Assembly (NCBI GenBank): GCA_947451475.1
Contig: CANFZC010000013.1
Location: 1-49,267 of the forward strand
DNA from: Flavobacteriaceae bacterium
GTDB taxonomy: Bacteria > Bacteroidota > Bacteroidia > Flavobacteriales > Flavobacteriaceae
Direction: 5' to 3'
Length of the DNA stretch: 49,267 bases
Shown here in pieces: positions 27,611-36,052 of the stretch; position 1 is the first letter of the stretch, and each line of letters starts with the position of its first letter. The notes below the pieces were generated by a model, which saw nothing but the letters and a program-made list of their open reading frames with translations, had not been told where the DNA came from and did no database searches. Both the position numbers and the translations under genes were made by a program.

Positions 27611-30028
27611 ATGAGAATAACCCTCTTACTATTGATTCTATTAGGTACTAATACCCTAATCCAAGCTCAAAACGAAACCCCAAACTATTCAAAAACAGGC
27701 AGCATTTCGGGAAAAGTCATCGACAAAATTAGCAACCAACCCATCCCCTATGTAAATGTTACCCTCAAACAAGACAACAAAATAATTACGGGCGGACTAA
27801 CGCAAGAAAATGGAACCTTTTCCATTAAAAACATCGCACTAGAAAAATATACCGTAGAATTTCAGTTCATCGGCTACCAAAAACAAGTGACCACAATCAC
27901 CTTAACAAGCGAAAACAAATCGCTTTCCATGAACACCATACTACTGCAAGAAGAAGCCGTCGAATTAAAAAGCGTGGACATCGTCAAAGAAAAATCAACC
28001 TACGAACAAAAAATTGACCGCAAAATAATCAATGTAGGGAAAGATCTAATCTCCGCAGGGGCCACCGCAGGCGAAATCCTAAACAACATCCCCTCGGTAA
28101 GTGTTGATGCGCAAACCAATGCCATCAGCCTTAGAGGAAATGAAAATGTAAGGGTATTGGTAGATGGCAAACCAACCAATATCGACCCTGCCCAATTACT
28201 AAAACAAATCCCCTCAGCGTCCATCAAACAAATCGAATTGATCACTAACCCCTCAGCCAAATACAATCCCGAAGGGATGAGCGGTATCATCAACATCGTA
28301 CTCCATAAAAATGCCAACCAAGGGTTCAATGCCAGCATCAATAACGGAGTGACCTTCGCCAAAACGCCTAAAGTAAATTCCTCCTTTGATATGAACTACA
28401 AAGTAGGCAAATTCAATTTCTACGGGAATTACGGCTTCAATCACGGCCTACAAAAAAACCACGGCTTTGTAAACAGTCACCAACCCGACGCAGAGAAAAC
28501 AGTCAACTTTGATTTTCAAAACAAAAACACCTCCCACTTATACAAAGTCGGAGTTGATTTCTATTGGAACGATAACAATACCGTTTCCCTTTACACCAGC
28601 CAAAACTTATTCCTGTCCAGCGGCAACAGTGCAACTACTGTAACATATATTGACAATGCATTCCCAAACATCCTTCAAAACAACCTAAGCCACAACAACA
28701 ACCCTTCCGGTACCTACAATTTTGATTTCAAACACAAATTCAAAAAAGAAGGGGAAAACATCGAACTGGAAGCCAACTATAACCGAAACAAAACAGCCGA
28801 AAATAGTATTTTTAATACCCTTACCACTACTTCTTTCTCCGCTATAAATGACATTACCAGCCTAAACAATAACACCAAAATCAACCTGGATTACACCAAT
28901 CCTTTTCCAAAGAATGCCAAACTAGAAACAGGCCTAGAAACGCGTTTAGAAAACACCACCAATAACTTCAATCTAAACGCAGCCTACAATTCCGACTTCC
29001 ATTACGATAGAAAAATCCATTCTGCCTACGCCACCTATGGCAAGCAATGGGATAAATGGGGATACCAAGTAGGTGCCCGTTTCGAAAATTATACCGCTGA
29101 TGCCCAATTCAATGCCGTAGACGCCAACGATCAAAATGGTAACGGAAACACCACCGAAATCATCAACGCCAGCTTCCACGACAAAATCAATACCCTATAC
29201 CCTAGTGGCTACGTCTCCTACAAACGCTCCGAAAAGAATACATTCAATTTTAATTATTCGAGAAGAGTAGATCGACCAAGCATCGGGCAAGTAAACCCCA
29301 TCAGAGAATGGAGCACCCCAACAGTTTCTTCCGTGGGTAACCCCAACTTAAGACCGCAGTTCACAAATTCACTTGAATTGAACTTTACCCACAAAACAAA
29401 AATAGGATCCATCTCGACGGTCGTCTTCTACCGAATAATCAATGACGAAATCACCAGATTAGTAAGTGTAGACCCCACAGACAGCAACAGAAATTTATTG
29501 TCCTATGCCAACTTCAGTGACAACAAATCCTATGGTGCCGAAATTTCATCCAATCTAGATTTTACCAAATGGTGGAGCGCCAATATCGGTACCGACATTT
29601 ATTTCAAAACCATCAGAGGGTTAATAGAACAACAATTCGTAGAAAAAAAGATTTCCATTTTTAACGCTAGAATCAACAACACCTTCAAAGCAACCAAAAA
29701 CCTACGCTTCCAGTTATTTGGTATGTACCGTGGTCAAGAACAAGGTTTGCAATTCCTAAGAAAAACCATGGCTAAAACGGATTTAGGGGCCAGCTACAAC
29801 ATCCTAAAAGGACAAGGAACAATAAGCGCCCGCGTAAGCGACATCTTCAACACCATGAATTTCAGCTTCGACGGTACCCTTCCCTATAAACAAGAAGGGG
29901 CCTTCTATTGGGAAAGCCGTAGTGTCTATCTAGGCTTCAATTACCGCTTTGGTGGTGGTAAAAATGCCGCACTTCAAAGAAAACAACGTGATAAAAACGA
30001 AACCCAAGGGGGTGGCGGTATGATGTAA
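27611..30028 (+). CDS. TonB-dependent-receptor-like outer membrane beta-barrel protein
   Basis: An 805-residue outer-membrane protein of the barrel type often annotated as outer membrane beta-barrel family (OMP_b-brl_3). Signal peptide 1-19 (LLLLILLGTNTLIQAQ). CarboxypepD_reg-like domain about 30-110 (SGKVIDKISNQPIPYVNVTLKQ...FQFIGYQKQ). Plug about 125-225 (AGEILNNIPSVSVDAQTNAISLRGNENVRVLVDGKPT...KQIELITNPSAKYNPEGMSGIINIVL). Barrel to about 780, then a polar tail ending GGGGMM, common in this family. No SusD or lipoprotein gene is adjacent, and a terminator lies on each side. Substrate unknown. Confidence 0.9.
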   Translation: MRITLLLLILLGTNTLIQAQNETPNYSKTGSISGKVIDKISNQPIPYVNVTLKQDNKIITGGLTQENGTFSIKNIALEKYTVEFQFIGYQKQVTTITLTSENKSLSMNTILLQEEAVELKSVDIVKEKSTYEQKIDRKIINVGKDLISAGATAGEILNNIPSVSVDAQTNAISLRGNENVRVLVDGKPTNIDPAQLLKQIPSASIKQIELITNPSAKYNPEGMSGIINIVLHKNANQGFNASINNGVTFAKTPKVNSSFDMNYKVGKFNFYGNYGFNHGLQKNHGFVNSHQPDAEKTVNFDFQNKNTSHLYKVGVDFYWNDNNTVSLYTSQNLFLSSGNSATTVTYIDNAFPNILQNNLSHNNNPSGTYNFDFKHKFKKEGENIELEANYNRNKTAENSIFNTLTTTSFSAINDITSLNNNTKINLDYTNPFPKNAKLETGLETRLENTTNNFNLNAAYNSDFHYDRKIHSAYATYGKQWDKWGYQVGARFENYTADAQFNAVDANDQNGNGNTTEIINASFHDKINTLYPSGYVSYKRSEKNTFNFNYSRRVDRPSIGQVNPIREWSTPTVSSVGNPNLRPQFTNSLELNFTHKTKIGSISTVVFYRIINDEITRLVSVDPTDSNRNLLSYANFSDNKSYGAEISSNLDFTKWWSANIGTDIYFKTIRGLIEQQFVEKKISIFNARINNTFKATKNLRFQLFGMYRGQEQGLQFLRKTMAKTDLGASYNILKGQGTISARVSDIFNTMNFSFDGTLPYKQEGAFYWESRSVYLGFNYRFGGGKNAALQRKQRDKNETQGGGGMM

Positions 30029-30050
30029 TTCCTGCTTCGATATACTAAAT

Positions 30051-30083
30051 AAAAAAAGCCAAACGTAGCGTTTGGCTTTTTTT
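30051..30083. terminator. Bidirectional terminator between barrel protein gene and fabH
   Basis: Stem GCCAAACG (30058-30065)/CGTTTGGC (30069-30076), extended by seven A-T pairs on the flanks. Three-base loop. Confidence 0.92.
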
Positions 30084-30099
30084 ATTTAGTGTAGGCACA

Positions 30100-31110
30100 C
30101 TACCACTTCAATATCGCACTGGCCCAAGTAAATCCACTGCCAAACGCCGCCAATACTACCGTATCGCCTCGCTTTATTTTGCCCTCTTCCCACGCTTGCG
30201 TTAAGGCAATCGGAATCGAAGCGGCTGTGGTGTTGCCCAGCTTCTGTATATTATTATAAACTTGGTCGTCACGCAATCCAAATTTCTTTTGGATAAACTG
30301 TGATATTCTTAAATTAGCTTGATGCGGAATCAACATATCGATATCGGTAACTTGTAAATTATTAGCCGCCAATCCTTCATGAATGACTTCACTAAAACGA
30401 ACTACTGCATTTTTAAACACAAACTGTCCGTTCATATACGGGAAATAACTCTCGTCATCGGGATCTTGGTCGGCCAAGATATCCGTCACCCAGCGTCCTC
30501 CCATACCCGGTGCCAAAACCGATAATTCCTTAGCATGCTCCCCTTCAGAATGTAGGTGTGTGGATAATACTTTACTCACTTCATCCGTTCCCCTACTCAA
30601 CACCGCTGCGCCAGCGCCATCGCCAAAAATCACCGAAACCCCTCTTCCGCGCGTCGTCATATCCAAGCCCAACGATTGCAACTCAGAACCTACCACCAAG
30701 ATGTTGCGGTACATCCCCGTTTTAATATATTGATCCGCTATAGACAAGGCATAAACAAAACCCGAACACTGATTTCTAACGTCTAAGGCACCTACCGTTC
30801 GCAAGCCCAATTCTTTTTGCAAGGCGACCCCCGGACCCGGAAAATAATAATCGGGTGAGATCGTAGCAAAGACAATAAAATCTATATCCTCTTTTGCCAC
30901 TCCCGAACGCTCGATCGCAATACGGGCTGCCTTCACACCCATAGTCGTAGTGGTCTCTCCACTACCCTTCACCACATGACGACGCTCCTGGATTCCCGTA
31001 CGCTCCTGAATCCATTCGTCATTAGTGTCCATGATCTTGGACAAATCGTCATTGGTAACTATATTTTCTGGGACAAAATAACCGAGTCCCGATATTTTAG
31101 AATGAAACAT
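30100..31110 (-). CDS. fabH: 3-oxoacyl-ACP synthase III
   Basis: Condenses acetyl-CoA with malonyl-ACP to start fatty acid synthesis. The 336-residue thiolase-fold protein has TNDEWIQERTGIQERR near 28-43, the catalytic Cys in VRNQCSGFVYAL (~112-123), the catalytic His in IPHQANLRI and Asn in LGNTTAASIP. All three active-site residues are present. No plsX, rpmF or acpP is adjacent, so this may be a second FabH-like enzyme; many Flavobacteria carry more than one. The ABC ATPase gene lies 106 bases upstream on the same strand. Confidence 0.9.
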   Translation of the reverse strand: MFHSKISGLGYFVPENIVTNDDLSKIMDTNDEWIQERTGIQERRHVVKGSGETTTTMGVKAARIAIERSGVAKEDIDFIVFATISPDYYFPGPGVALQKELGLRTVGALDVRNQCSGFVYALSIADQYIKTGMYRNILVVGSELQSLGLDMTTRGRGVSVIFGDGAGAAVLSRGTDEVSKVLSTHLHSEGEHAKELSVLAPGMGGRWVTDILADQDPDDESYFPYMNGQFVFKNAVVRFSEVIHEGLAANNLQVTDIDMLIPHQANLRISQFIQKKFGLRDDQVYNNIQKLGNTTAASIPIALTQAWEEGKIKRGDTVVLAAFGSGFTWASAILKW

Positions 31111-31137
31111 AATATTTTTAGTATTTTGATAGTATTG

Positions 31138-31157
31138 GGAAGCGTAACTGAGCTTCC
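31138..31157 (-). other. Short hairpin in the leader between the ABC ATPase gene and fabH
   Basis: GGAAGC (31138-31143) pairs with GCTTCC (31152-31157), loop of eight, 27 bases before the fabH start. No T-tract, so it is either a weak processing/attenuation element or chance. Confidence 0.3.
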
Positions 31158-31216
31158 GTTAAAAAACTACACCACAAGGTAAGCATTTTTTAGAAATTGA
31201 TAAAATAAGTAGTAAA

Positions 31217-32143
31217 TTATAGTATATCGAAACGCAAACAAACGAGCACGCCTTCTTGCAGCGTTTCCGCGCTTTCAAAAAAAAGCACACCACCCTCATA
31301 AACGCCTTCAACTAAATAATGACTGCCGCGATAATACACTTGCTTTACAGTAACGGCCAAAGGAGATTGGGCTACTACCCTCAATTGATGGGGATATACA
31401 TAATGTACTTTACCATCGAGTTCAATTTCATTAACATCGCCAAATAATGAAGCAACATAGTAATCTTTTGGTCCACTATAAAGCTCATGCGATGCTCCTT
31501 GGGCAATGATTCGGCCTCCCTGCATCACCAACACTTCATCCGCAAACGATAACACATCCGTACTGTCATGCGTCGCCACTAGAGTAGTAATCCCCTGTTC
31601 CTTAAGGTATTTAAACAACTTGCGCCGCAAACTGTTCTTCCTGAAATTGTCGATATGACTAAAGGGCTCATCCAGCAATAAAACCTCGGGCTCCAAAGCC
31701 AGCACACGAGCAATCGCCACACGCTGCATTTGTCCCCCACTCAAATACTGAGCCTTAACCCCCGAAAATTCGGTCATCTCAACTATGGCCAACAATTCCG
31801 CCACGCGCGCCGCCTTCTGCTCGGGATAAAAATTAGACAAATACTTACCCACATTCTCTGCCACCGTAATATAAGGCATCAAATCAAAATCCTGAGCCAA
31901 ATACTTCATATAGTCCATCCCCGGTATCAAATGGTATTTCGGACCCAATACGGCCAATTCGTTCCAAAAGATGTGACCGGCATCCAAATCATGCAGGCCA
32001 TAAACCAATTTCAATAACGTACTCTTACCACAACCGCTCTCGCCAATCACAGCCATAGTGGTGCCGCGAGGAACCGAAAAAGTTAGTTCCTGCAACGTTA
32101 CCTCCGCCTGATATGAAAATGAAATGTTTTGAACGCTAAGCAT
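31217..32143 (-). CDS. ABC transporter ATP-binding protein with C-terminal TOBE-like domain
   Basis: A 308-residue ATPase of the PotA/FbpC/CysA importer style. Walker A is GESGCGKST (~34-42), Q-loop LAQDFDLMPYITV, signature LSGGQMQRVAIARVLA, Walker B VLLLDEPFSHID and switch His in VATHDSTD. The last ~75 residues (VYPHQLRVV...LAVTVKQVYYRGSHYLVEGVYEGG...) look like a regulatory TOBE domain. No permease or binding-protein gene is nearby, so it is an orphan here. The transported compound cannot be told. About 106 bases follow the UbiB-like gene, with a structured hairpin between. Confidence 0.88.
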   Translation of the reverse strand: MLSVQNISFSYQAEVTLQELTFSVPRGTTMAVIGESGCGKSTLLKLVYGLHDLDAGHIFWNELAVLGPKYHLIPGMDYMKYLAQDFDLMPYITVAENVGKYLSNFYPEQKAARVAELLAIVEMTEFSGVKAQYLSGGQMQRVAIARVLALEPEVLLLDEPFSHIDNFRKNSLRRKLFKYLKEQGITTLVATHDSTDVLSFADEVLVMQGGRIIAQGASHELYSGPKDYYVASLFGDVNEIELDGKVHYVYPHQLRVVAQSPLAVTVKQVYYRGSHYLVEGVYEGGVLFFESAETLQEGVLVCLRFDIL

Positions 32144-32184
32144 GTTTTTTATTTAGGATACAAACTTACAAATAATACTAAATA

Positions 32185-32224
32185 GATAAGGGCGAAACTC
32201 AAACGTGGAGTATCCGCCCTTATC
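32185..32224. other. Perfect two-tier hairpin between the UbiB-like gene and the ABC ATPase gene
   Basis: GATAAGGGCG (32185-32194) is exactly complementary to CGCCCTTATC (32215-32224). Inside the loop ACTC (32197-32200) pairs with GAGT (32208-32211). No clear T-tract follows on either strand. It may be a non-canonical terminator for the UbiB-like gene or a structured leader of the ABC gene. Confidence 0.7.
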
Positions 32225-32249
32225 ACCCTAACCAATAAGTAAAACTGTT

Positions 32250-33560
32250 TTATTGTATGTATTGTTCAAACGACTTGGTATCAACACGCGCTTTTAAATC
32301 ATGCAATAAATTATATAAACCAAAAAAGGTCCTATTAATATACAAAAAGTGTTTCGACCCTCTATTCCCATTCATCTTGCGCAACTCGGTGTCTTTAGCA
32401 AATTCCTCTCCCATAGTAGCAATCTGTCCAAAAAAGTCCTCATCCGAAAAGTCAAAATAATCACCGTGAAACGGCTTGGTAAACAAACTCAATAAATCAT
32501 GGAAGATTTTAGTAAAATAAGCCAATTCTTTGGCAGAATCATCCGCTCGCAATATCTCCAACTCATACAACTTAGCCACAAACAATTCCGGATTGTCAAT
32601 AACTTCGGGTTTAGCCAACTCAAAGTAGGGCACATAAAACTCCTCCGGCACTTGCTTAATACAACCAAAATCTATAGCGACCAATTTTCCCTCTTGATCA
32701 ATCAAAAAATTCCCAGGATGTGGATCCGCATGCACTTGCTTCAAATGGTGCATCTGATACATATAAAAATCCCATAAAGCCTGACCTAGTAAATCGCCTT
32801 TGGCACGGTCTTCATTATGCGCCGTGAATTCCGATAAATGCTCTCCATCAATCCATTCCATCGTCAATATCTTCTCCGACGACAACTCAGGGTAATAGAT
32901 CGGAAAACGCAAATTGGCAATCGCACTACACCAACCCGAAACCTCAACACTCTGCTTTAACTCTAAGTGATAATCTGTTTCTTCTAATAATTTATCTTCT
33001 ACTTCCTTAAAGTACTTCTCTGAATCCTTTCCCTTCAAATTAAACATTCGAGTGGCAAAAGGCTTAACCAAGGCCAAGTCCGAACTTATACTATCCGACA
33101 CTCCAGGATATTGGATTTTCACAGCAAAATTTTTCCCATCTTTGGTTGCTTTGTGTACCTGACCGATACTCGCCGCATTCATAGCATCCGGAGTGAAGGA
33201 ATCGTATAACTCTTCTGGGTATTTCCCCAAATATTTCTTAAACGTCTTGCGAACCAACGGCGCCGACAACGGCGGTACCGAAAATTGTGACAACGAAAAT
33301 TTATCTACATAGGCCTGAGGCATAATGCTCTTGTCCATACTCAACATCTGAGCCACCTTCAAAGCACTACCCTTTAAATTCTTCAAGCCATCATAAATGT
33401 CCTCAGCATTATTCTCATTCAACTTATCCCGATTCAAAGAGGGATTCACCATCTTCTCTCCATAATAAGCCACATAGTTCCCTCCCACTTTAATGCCAGT
33501 CTTAACCAACTGACTAGCACGTTCTATCTTTCCCGTCGGAATTTTGTCTAACGTCTTCAT
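32250..33560 (-). CDS. UbiB/AarF/ABC1-family atypical kinase
   Basis: A 436-residue protein of the ABC1/COQ8 protein-kinase-like family. The start at 33560 is preferred over 33581 because its ATG shares a base with the TetR stop (TAATG). Visible marks are KVAQMLSMD at 68-76 (the family KxGQ motif, here KxAQ), the A-rich loop as NAASIGQVHKA, the ion-pair Lys in AVKIQYPGV, HADPHPGNFLI and the metal-binding DFG in AIDFGCIKQV. Relatives act in quinone biosynthesis or lipid homeostasis; Bacteroidota use menaquinone. No other quinone gene is adjacent, so the role is open. Coupled to and probably regulated by the TetR protein. Confidence 0.88.
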   Translation of the reverse strand: MKTLDKIPTGKIERASQLVKTGIKVGGNYVAYYGEKMVNPSLNRDKLNENNAEDIYDGLKNLKGSALKVAQMLSMDKSIMPQAYVDKFSLSQFSVPPLSAPLVRKTFKKYLGKYPEELYDSFTPDAMNAASIGQVHKATKDGKNFAVKIQYPGVSDSISSDLALVKPFATRMFNLKGKDSEKYFKEVEDKLLEETDYHLELKQSVEVSGWCSAIANLRFPIYYPELSSEKILTMEWIDGEHLSEFTAHNEDRAKGDLLGQALWDFYMYQMHHLKQVHADPHPGNFLIDQEGKLVAIDFGCIKQVPEEFYVPYFELAKPEVIDNPELFVAKLYELEILRADDSAKELAYFTKIFHDLLSLFTKPFHGDYFDFSDEDFFGQIATMGEEFAKDTELRKMNGNRGSKHFLYINRTFFGLYNLLHDLKARVDTKSFEQYIQ

Positions 33561-34231
33561 TATTGCATTTTTTCTTTCCAAAGAAATTTGCCTAAATCAA
33601 ACAAACTCTCCAAAGGTTTAGTATCCAACAAGTCCACTACGGTGTTAACCGACTTCTCAATCAAAACATCTGTCTTTTCAAATCCTTTAGAAGTATCATC
33701 CATCCAAAACTTCAACAAAAACAAAAATTGAATCCAAGCGCCCTCAGCAATCACCGGCTCAGTTACTTTAGCTGCTTTCCCGAAAACCTCTGAAGGTGCT
33801 GACTTAACAGTACTAACAATATAATCCTTAAAACGGTTCCTGAATTCTTTTAAACTTTTCAAGTTTTTCAATCCTTCCTGATTTTCCTTCAACGTATACA
33901 ACACATAACTGCGGTTCAACGTCAGGATTTCAAACAAAGTAAAATACAACGCCAACAGCTTGTTTTTATCACTATACCCCTCAAAAGCAGCTTCTTTTTC
34001 AATCGCTTCTGCTGAATTTTCAAAAAACTTCACCCAAATGCCTTGTTTTAAAGCATCCATCGAACCAAAAAAAGAATAAAAATCGCTCTCTTCGATACCG
34101 TGCTTCTTGCAAAACAAAAATACATTTTTCGGAACTTCATTCATTTCTAAAACATCATTCATGTACAAAGAAATAATAGACGTGTCGTCCACCATTTTTT
34201 GTTTCGATTTACTTGTTTTTGCTGTGGCCAT
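33560..34231 (-). CDS. TetR-family transcriptional regulator
   Basis: A 223-residue regulator. The N-terminal helix-turn-helix is about 18-70 (VPKNVFLFCKKHGIEESDFYSFFGSMDALKQGIWVKFF), with the FYSFFGSMDAL recognition/anchor pattern of TetR proteins. The rest is an all-helical ligand/dimer domain (TLFEILTLNRSYVLYTLKENQ..., AWIQFLFLLKFWMDD). It is translationally coupled to the UbiB-like kinase gene. A palindrome 53 bases upstream of its start is a likely operator, implying autoregulation. Ligand unknown; a hydrophobic pocket is plausible. Confidence 0.87.
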   Translation of the reverse strand: MATAKTSKSKQKMVDDTSIISLYMNDVLEMNEVPKNVFLFCKKHGIEESDFYSFFGSMDALKQGIWVKFFENSAEAIEKEAAFEGYSDKNKLLALYFTLFEILTLNRSYVLYTLKENQEGLKNLKSLKEFRNRFKDYIVSTVKSAPSEVFGKAAKVTEPVIAEGAWIQFLFLLKFWMDDTSKGFEKTDVLIEKSVNTVVDLLDTKPLESLFDLGKFLWKEKMQ

Positions 34232-34624
34232 ACTACATTATTTTTAGAACTGTAAAGATAAATATTGTTTAAAGATTTACGCGTTTAACTAAACAAAAAG
34301 TTTTGTTAAATGTTATTCAAAAAAATAACAGAGTCAATATACTGCTGCCAAAAAAGTGCAATTACAGCAGCTAAAGCAAAAAAACCAACCTACATTACCA
34401 GTAAAAAATAGGACCCAACCTTAACATTAACACAACAAAAAAACCTTCGCTATCTAAAATCCATTACGGCAACTACCAAAAACCCCTCCCGCACTAAGTA
34501 ACGCTTGAGATGCCAAAAGAATATATAATTAACATATTGTGTATGGTTTATTTATACAATACACAATTTTTACTGTCACTTATTAAAATATCTTTAAAGT
34601 CTATCAATACCACTTTTTTACTTC
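34232..34624. other. 393-base intergenic region between divergent TetR and S74 genes
   Basis: The left end holds the TetR operator-like palindrome (34284-34310). The middle (about 34330-34500) is A-rich, and I found no convincing gene, tRNA or hairpin there. The right end, about 34545-34600, is strongly AT-rich with TATCTTTA near 34588, a weak -7-like box before the S74-domain gene. Confidence 0.6.
34284..34310. promoter_or_regulatory. Candidate TetR operator palindrome
   Basis: Arms TTTAACTAAAC (34284-34294) and GTTTTGTTAAA (34300-34310) around a five-base A spacer pair at 10 of 11 positions, 53 bases upstream of the TetR start. Location and symmetry fit a dimeric TetR site. Confidence 0.55.
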
Positions 34625-36004
34625 ATGAAAAATTCGACCGCTATTTTAACTATACTACTGCTTGCTTTGACCTCTTTTACTATAAAAGCACAAGTAGGAA
34701 TAGGAACGGTTCTTCCAGACGGTGCCCTAGATGTTACGTCTACTACCGATGGATTAGTAATCCCTAGAGTGAATTTAACGTCACTAAACAGCGCCAGTCC
34801 ACTAACGACTCCTATAACTTCCGAACTAATCTATAACACAGGCGCAAGTCTTAGTCCAGCCGGTTTTTACTACTGGGATGGCGCTAAATGGGTCCAACTC
34901 CAAACCACCACGAGCACTTCATGGAACACTACAGGTAACGCCAGCCTATCCGGAACTACTAATTTCATAGGAACAACCGATGCTGTAGATGTTGCGTTCC
35001 GAAGAAGCAACACCGCAGCCGGAAAAATCGGAACCACCAACACTTCATTTGGATTATCGGCCGCTTCTAATAACGCATCAACTAACAATACAGCATTTGG
35101 AGTAAATGCGTTAACAAACAGCACAAATGCTGCTTCTTCGAATAACGTAGCCATCGGATACGGCGCTTTGGATAATTTAGGGGCCAATAACACCGCCCAA
35201 TGTGTAGCTGTGGGAGTTAATGCCTTCGGATTGGCAACTACCAATAGTAATGGTGTAGCCGTGGGTTACAATGCCGCGCAAGGCACCACAACCGGAATTG
35301 AAAATACCGCTATTGGTTCGGGTGCACTCAACAATAATTCAACAGGGCAACAAGCTGTAGCTGTGGGTCGAAATGCTTTGTTTAATGCTACGGGAAGTTT
35401 TAACACAGGCATTGGATATGCTGCAGGCAACAGTATTGGCGCTGGAACCAATAATACGTGCGTAGGGTATCAATCTGATGCTTCAGCTGGTGTACTAAAT
35501 GGCACCGCCATAGGTAATGGAGCCGTATGTACCGTAAGCAATACCATGAAATTTGGCAATGCCTCCGTTTTAAATAATTATTTCAGTAATACGGTAAATG
35601 CCGTTACATTCACAGCAACATCCGACTTGAGATATAAAAAAGAAATAAGCCCTGTACCGCCAAGCTTAGGAATCTTAAACAAATTGCAACCCGTAAATTA
35701 TTATTTTAAAACAGCAGCAGAACTAACATCCGAAAAAATACAATCGGTAGCGTTTAGTGGAGATAAAACGCATGAAAGACAAATCGGTTTTATTGCCCAA
35801 GACGTCGAAAAACTTATTCCTGAAGTGGTTCATACCGATGCTGAAGGTTATAAATCTATTGATTATTCCAAATTTTCGCCTTTCATTATCAAAGCCCTCC
35901 AGGAACAACAGGAACAAATTAATAAACTGCAAAAAGCAAACGACCAACTTCTAAAAGCAAACGAAGCCATCCTAAAACGCCTAGAGGCTTTAGAAAAAAA
36001 ATAA
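34625..36004 (+). CDS. Secreted protein with YadA-head-like repeats and C-terminal peptidase S74 (tail-fibre chaperone) domain
   Basis: A 459-residue exported protein. Signal peptide 1-23 (LTILLLALTSFTIKAQ). Residues about 24-100 are a short stalk with VGIGTVLPDGALDVTSTTDGLVIPR, common in Bacteroidota secreted fibres. Residues ~140-315 hold repeated NNTAIG/AVG-x-x-AL motifs like trimeric YadA-head coils. From about 330 lies the intramolecular chaperone: SDLRYKKEI with Ser333 and Lys338, the spacing of the self-cleaving dyad of phage endosialidase chaperones, then IGFIAQDVEKLIPEVV and IDYSKFSPFIIKALQEQ. A coiled coil ends it. No phage genes surround it. It is probably a trimeric surface or secreted fibre. 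Confidence 0.88.
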   Translation: MKNSTAILTILLLALTSFTIKAQVGIGTVLPDGALDVTSTTDGLVIPRVNLTSLNSASPLTTPITSELIYNTGASLSPAGFYYWDGAKWVQLQTTTSTSWNTTGNASLSGTTNFIGTTDAVDVAFRRSNTAAGKIGTTNTSFGLSAASNNASTNNTAFGVNALTNSTNAASSNNVAIGYGALDNLGANNTAQCVAVGVNAFGLATTNSNGVAVGYNAAQGTTTGIENTAIGSGALNNNSTGQQAVAVGRNALFNATGSFNTGIGYAAGNSIGAGTNNTCVGYQSDASAGVLNGTAIGNGAVCTVSNTMKFGNASVLNNYFSNTVNAVTFTATSDLRYKKEISPVPPSLGILNKLQPVNYYFKTAAELTSEKIQSVAFSGDKTHERQIGFIAQDVEKLIPEVVHTDAEGYKSIDYSKFSPFIIKALQEQQEQINKLQKANDQLLKANEAILKRLEALEKK

Positions 36005-36052
36005 TACAACCTAACCTAGTTAAGGGGGTATGGCTAAACTATAGGCTTAACA

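Noticed and set aside
28000..28362. 120-codon minus-strand ORF
   Set aside because: Lies within the plug domain of the barrel protein gene; no RBS or homology seen.
34870..35244. 124-codon minus-strand ORF
   Set aside because: Antisense to the repeat part of the S74-domain gene; Ala/Val/Pro-rich shadow of repeated codons.
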